Assembly (NCBI GenBank): GCA_963726295.1
Contig: CAVSBW010000012.1
Span: 434,001 to 498,000 of the forward strand
Length of the DNA: 64,000 bases
Source of the DNA: DASSQJ01 sp963726295
GTDB lineage: Bacteria > Actinomycetota > Actinomycetes > Actinomycetales > Dermatophilaceae
Direction: 5' to 3'
This document shows positions 63,095 through 64,000 of the stretch, one piece after another (within the stretch, counting starts at the first letter, position 1; every line of letters begins with the position of its first letter). The translations under genes and the position numbers were made by a program. A model generated the notes under the pieces. It was not told the origin of the DNA. It worked only from the letters and a program-made list of their open reading frames with translations, and made no database searches.

Positions 63095-63932
63095 CGGTGG
63101 CCTCCTGCGGCGTGGTCGTGGGGTCCGGGGTGTTGTCCGGTGGTGGTGGCTCGTCGAACTCGTCGGTGACCTCGACCTCACCGTCCTCGGGCCCGGTCCA
63201 CCGCACCGTGAGCTCGCCGAGGGCCTCGGCCTGCTCGAAGCCGACCGCTGCCTCCCGGTAGAGCTCGAGCAGCGCGAGGAAGCGGGCGACGACGACCAGC
63301 GTGCTGTCGGCGTCGGCGACGAGGCTGCGGAACGACACGACCCGCTCGCGCCGCAGCTTGGTGCCGAGCACGGCGGCCTGCTCGCGCACGCTCACGGCCG
63401 GCGCGTGGAGGTGGGTCAGGCCCACCGTGGGCGGCACCCGTGGTGTCATCGCGCGCGCAGCCACCATGGCGAACTGCTCGGGGGTCACGGTCATGACGAG
63501 CTCGGGCAGCAGCGCCGCGAGGTGGGGCTCCAGGCCCACGGCGCGGGGATGGCGGCGACCGGCGGTCGACATCCGCTCACCGAAGGTACGTGCGATGTCC
63601 TTGAAGGCGCGGTACTGGAGCAGTCGGGCGAAGAGGATGTCGCGTGCCTCGATGAGGGCGAGGTCCTCCTCGTCCTCCGGCCCGCTCTGCGGGAGCAGAC
63701 GGGCGGCCTTGAGGTCGAGCAGGGTCGCGGCGACGACGAGGAACTCCGAGGTCTGCGAGAGGTCGAGACCGGCCTCGCTCGCCCGGGCCGCGCGGATGTG
63801 GGCGATGAACTCGTCGGTGACGCTCGCCAGGGCCACCTCGGTGATGTCCAGCTTGTGCTTGCTGATGAGCCCGAGGAGGAGGTCGAACGGGCCGGTGAAG
63901 TTCTCGAGGTGCACCTCGAACGGCGTCACCAC
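63087..63932 (-). CDS. scpA: Segregation and condensation protein ScpA (start may lie beyond the window)
   Basis: At least 281 aa. FEVHLENFTGPFDLLLGLISKHKLDITEVALASVTDEFIAHI is the kleisin N-terminal helical domain. ARDILFARLLQYRAFKDIARTF and the C-terminal winged helix (VVVARFLALLELYREAAVGFEQAEALGELTVRW) follow, with a Pro/Asp-rich tail. ScpA is the kleisin of the SMC-ScpAB complex. GTG 63932 is the nearest candidate but has no ribosome binding site, and the frame stays open to the right edge with a Pro-rich leader as in other actinobacterial ScpA. So the real start may lie outside. The gene order scpA-scpB-rluB is the standard one. Confidence 0.93.
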   Translation of the reverse strand: MVTPFEVHLENFTGPFDLLLGLISKHKLDITEVALASVTDEFIAHIRAARASEAGLDLSQTSEFLVVAATLLDLKAARLLPQSGPEDEEDLALIEARDILFARLLQYRAFKDIARTFGERMSTAGRRHPRAVGLEPHLAALLPELVMTVTPEQFAMVAARAMTPRVPPTVGLTHLHAPAVSVREQAAVLGTKLRRERVVSFRSLVADADSTLVVVARFLALLELYREAAVGFEQAEALGELTVRWTGPEDGEVEVTDEFDEPPPPDNTPDPTTTPQEATDD

Positions 63933-64000
63933 AGCCCGCCGCGTCAGGACACCGCCGGGCGTGACGTCGGGTTCGGCCGCCGGTGGCGGATCTCCCCCGG

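Overview
The window is very GC-rich DNA from an actinobacterium. RbpA, GarA, an FtsR-type MerR regulator, DUF881/Sbp proteins and a polyprenol-monophosphomannose synthase beside Lnt all mark the phylum. The gene set and compact style look like Micrococcales (Intrasporangiaceae-like), but that placement is inference. Two blocks keep the gene order of Mycobacterium tuberculosis: pgsA2-DUF881-sbp-DUF881-gcvH-garA-ftsR-DUF151-merR-gcvP (about 29-38 kb, like Rv1822-Rv1832) and scpA-scpB-rluB-tyrA-cmk-plsC-der (57-64 kb, like Rv1709-Rv1713).

Layout. 0-10.4 kb: end of a lysine-fermentation operon (KamE tail, Kal), lnt-ppm1-fxsA, rbpA, an MFS carrier, a secreted VanY-type peptidase, a small SSB and a UvrA2-like protein, ending in a probable chromosomal dif site at 10374-10401. 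Left of this site 9 of 11 genes are on the + strand. Right of it about 36 of 50 genes are on the - strand. That is the pattern expected if two replication forks meet here. 10.4-29 kb: hemerythrin, CinA, an amino-acid ABC transporter, RlmC, a ferric-reductase-like protein, YciO, two OsmC-family proteins, a GCS2 ligase and SbcCD. 29-38 kb: gcvP behind a glycine riboswitch, then the conserved gcv/garA/ftsR/pgsA cluster.

39.2-51.7 kb is the most interesting block. A - strand operon (G6PDH-GH15 glycosidase-54-aa ORF-NDH-2-GMC oxidoreductase-aldose 1-epimerase) is divergent from a MalT/LAL-type LuxR regulator, which is followed by cydAB. A similar motif (ATTCATCCA...ATCGGG...ATGT) lies upstream of both zwf and cydA, in the transcribed direction of each. 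This suggests one regulon joining sugar hydrolysis, anomer conversion, sugar oxidation and quinol oxidation.

51.7-57.4 kb is gene-poor and partly decayed: a frameshifted SigE-family sigma factor, small envelope and stress proteins (DUF4203, DUF1269), a tandem DUF427 protein and several stretches without convincing genes. It ends at a tRNA-Pro(GGG) with a 16-bp terminator hairpin. 57.5-64 kb is the conserved core der-plsC-cmk-tyrA-rluB-scpB-scpA cluster.

Many genes have a TANNNT hexamer 6-8 nt before the start codon and no ribosome binding site. I read these as leaderless transcripts and used the motif to choose starts. No rRNA, CRISPR array, insertion sequence or intact prophage was seen.
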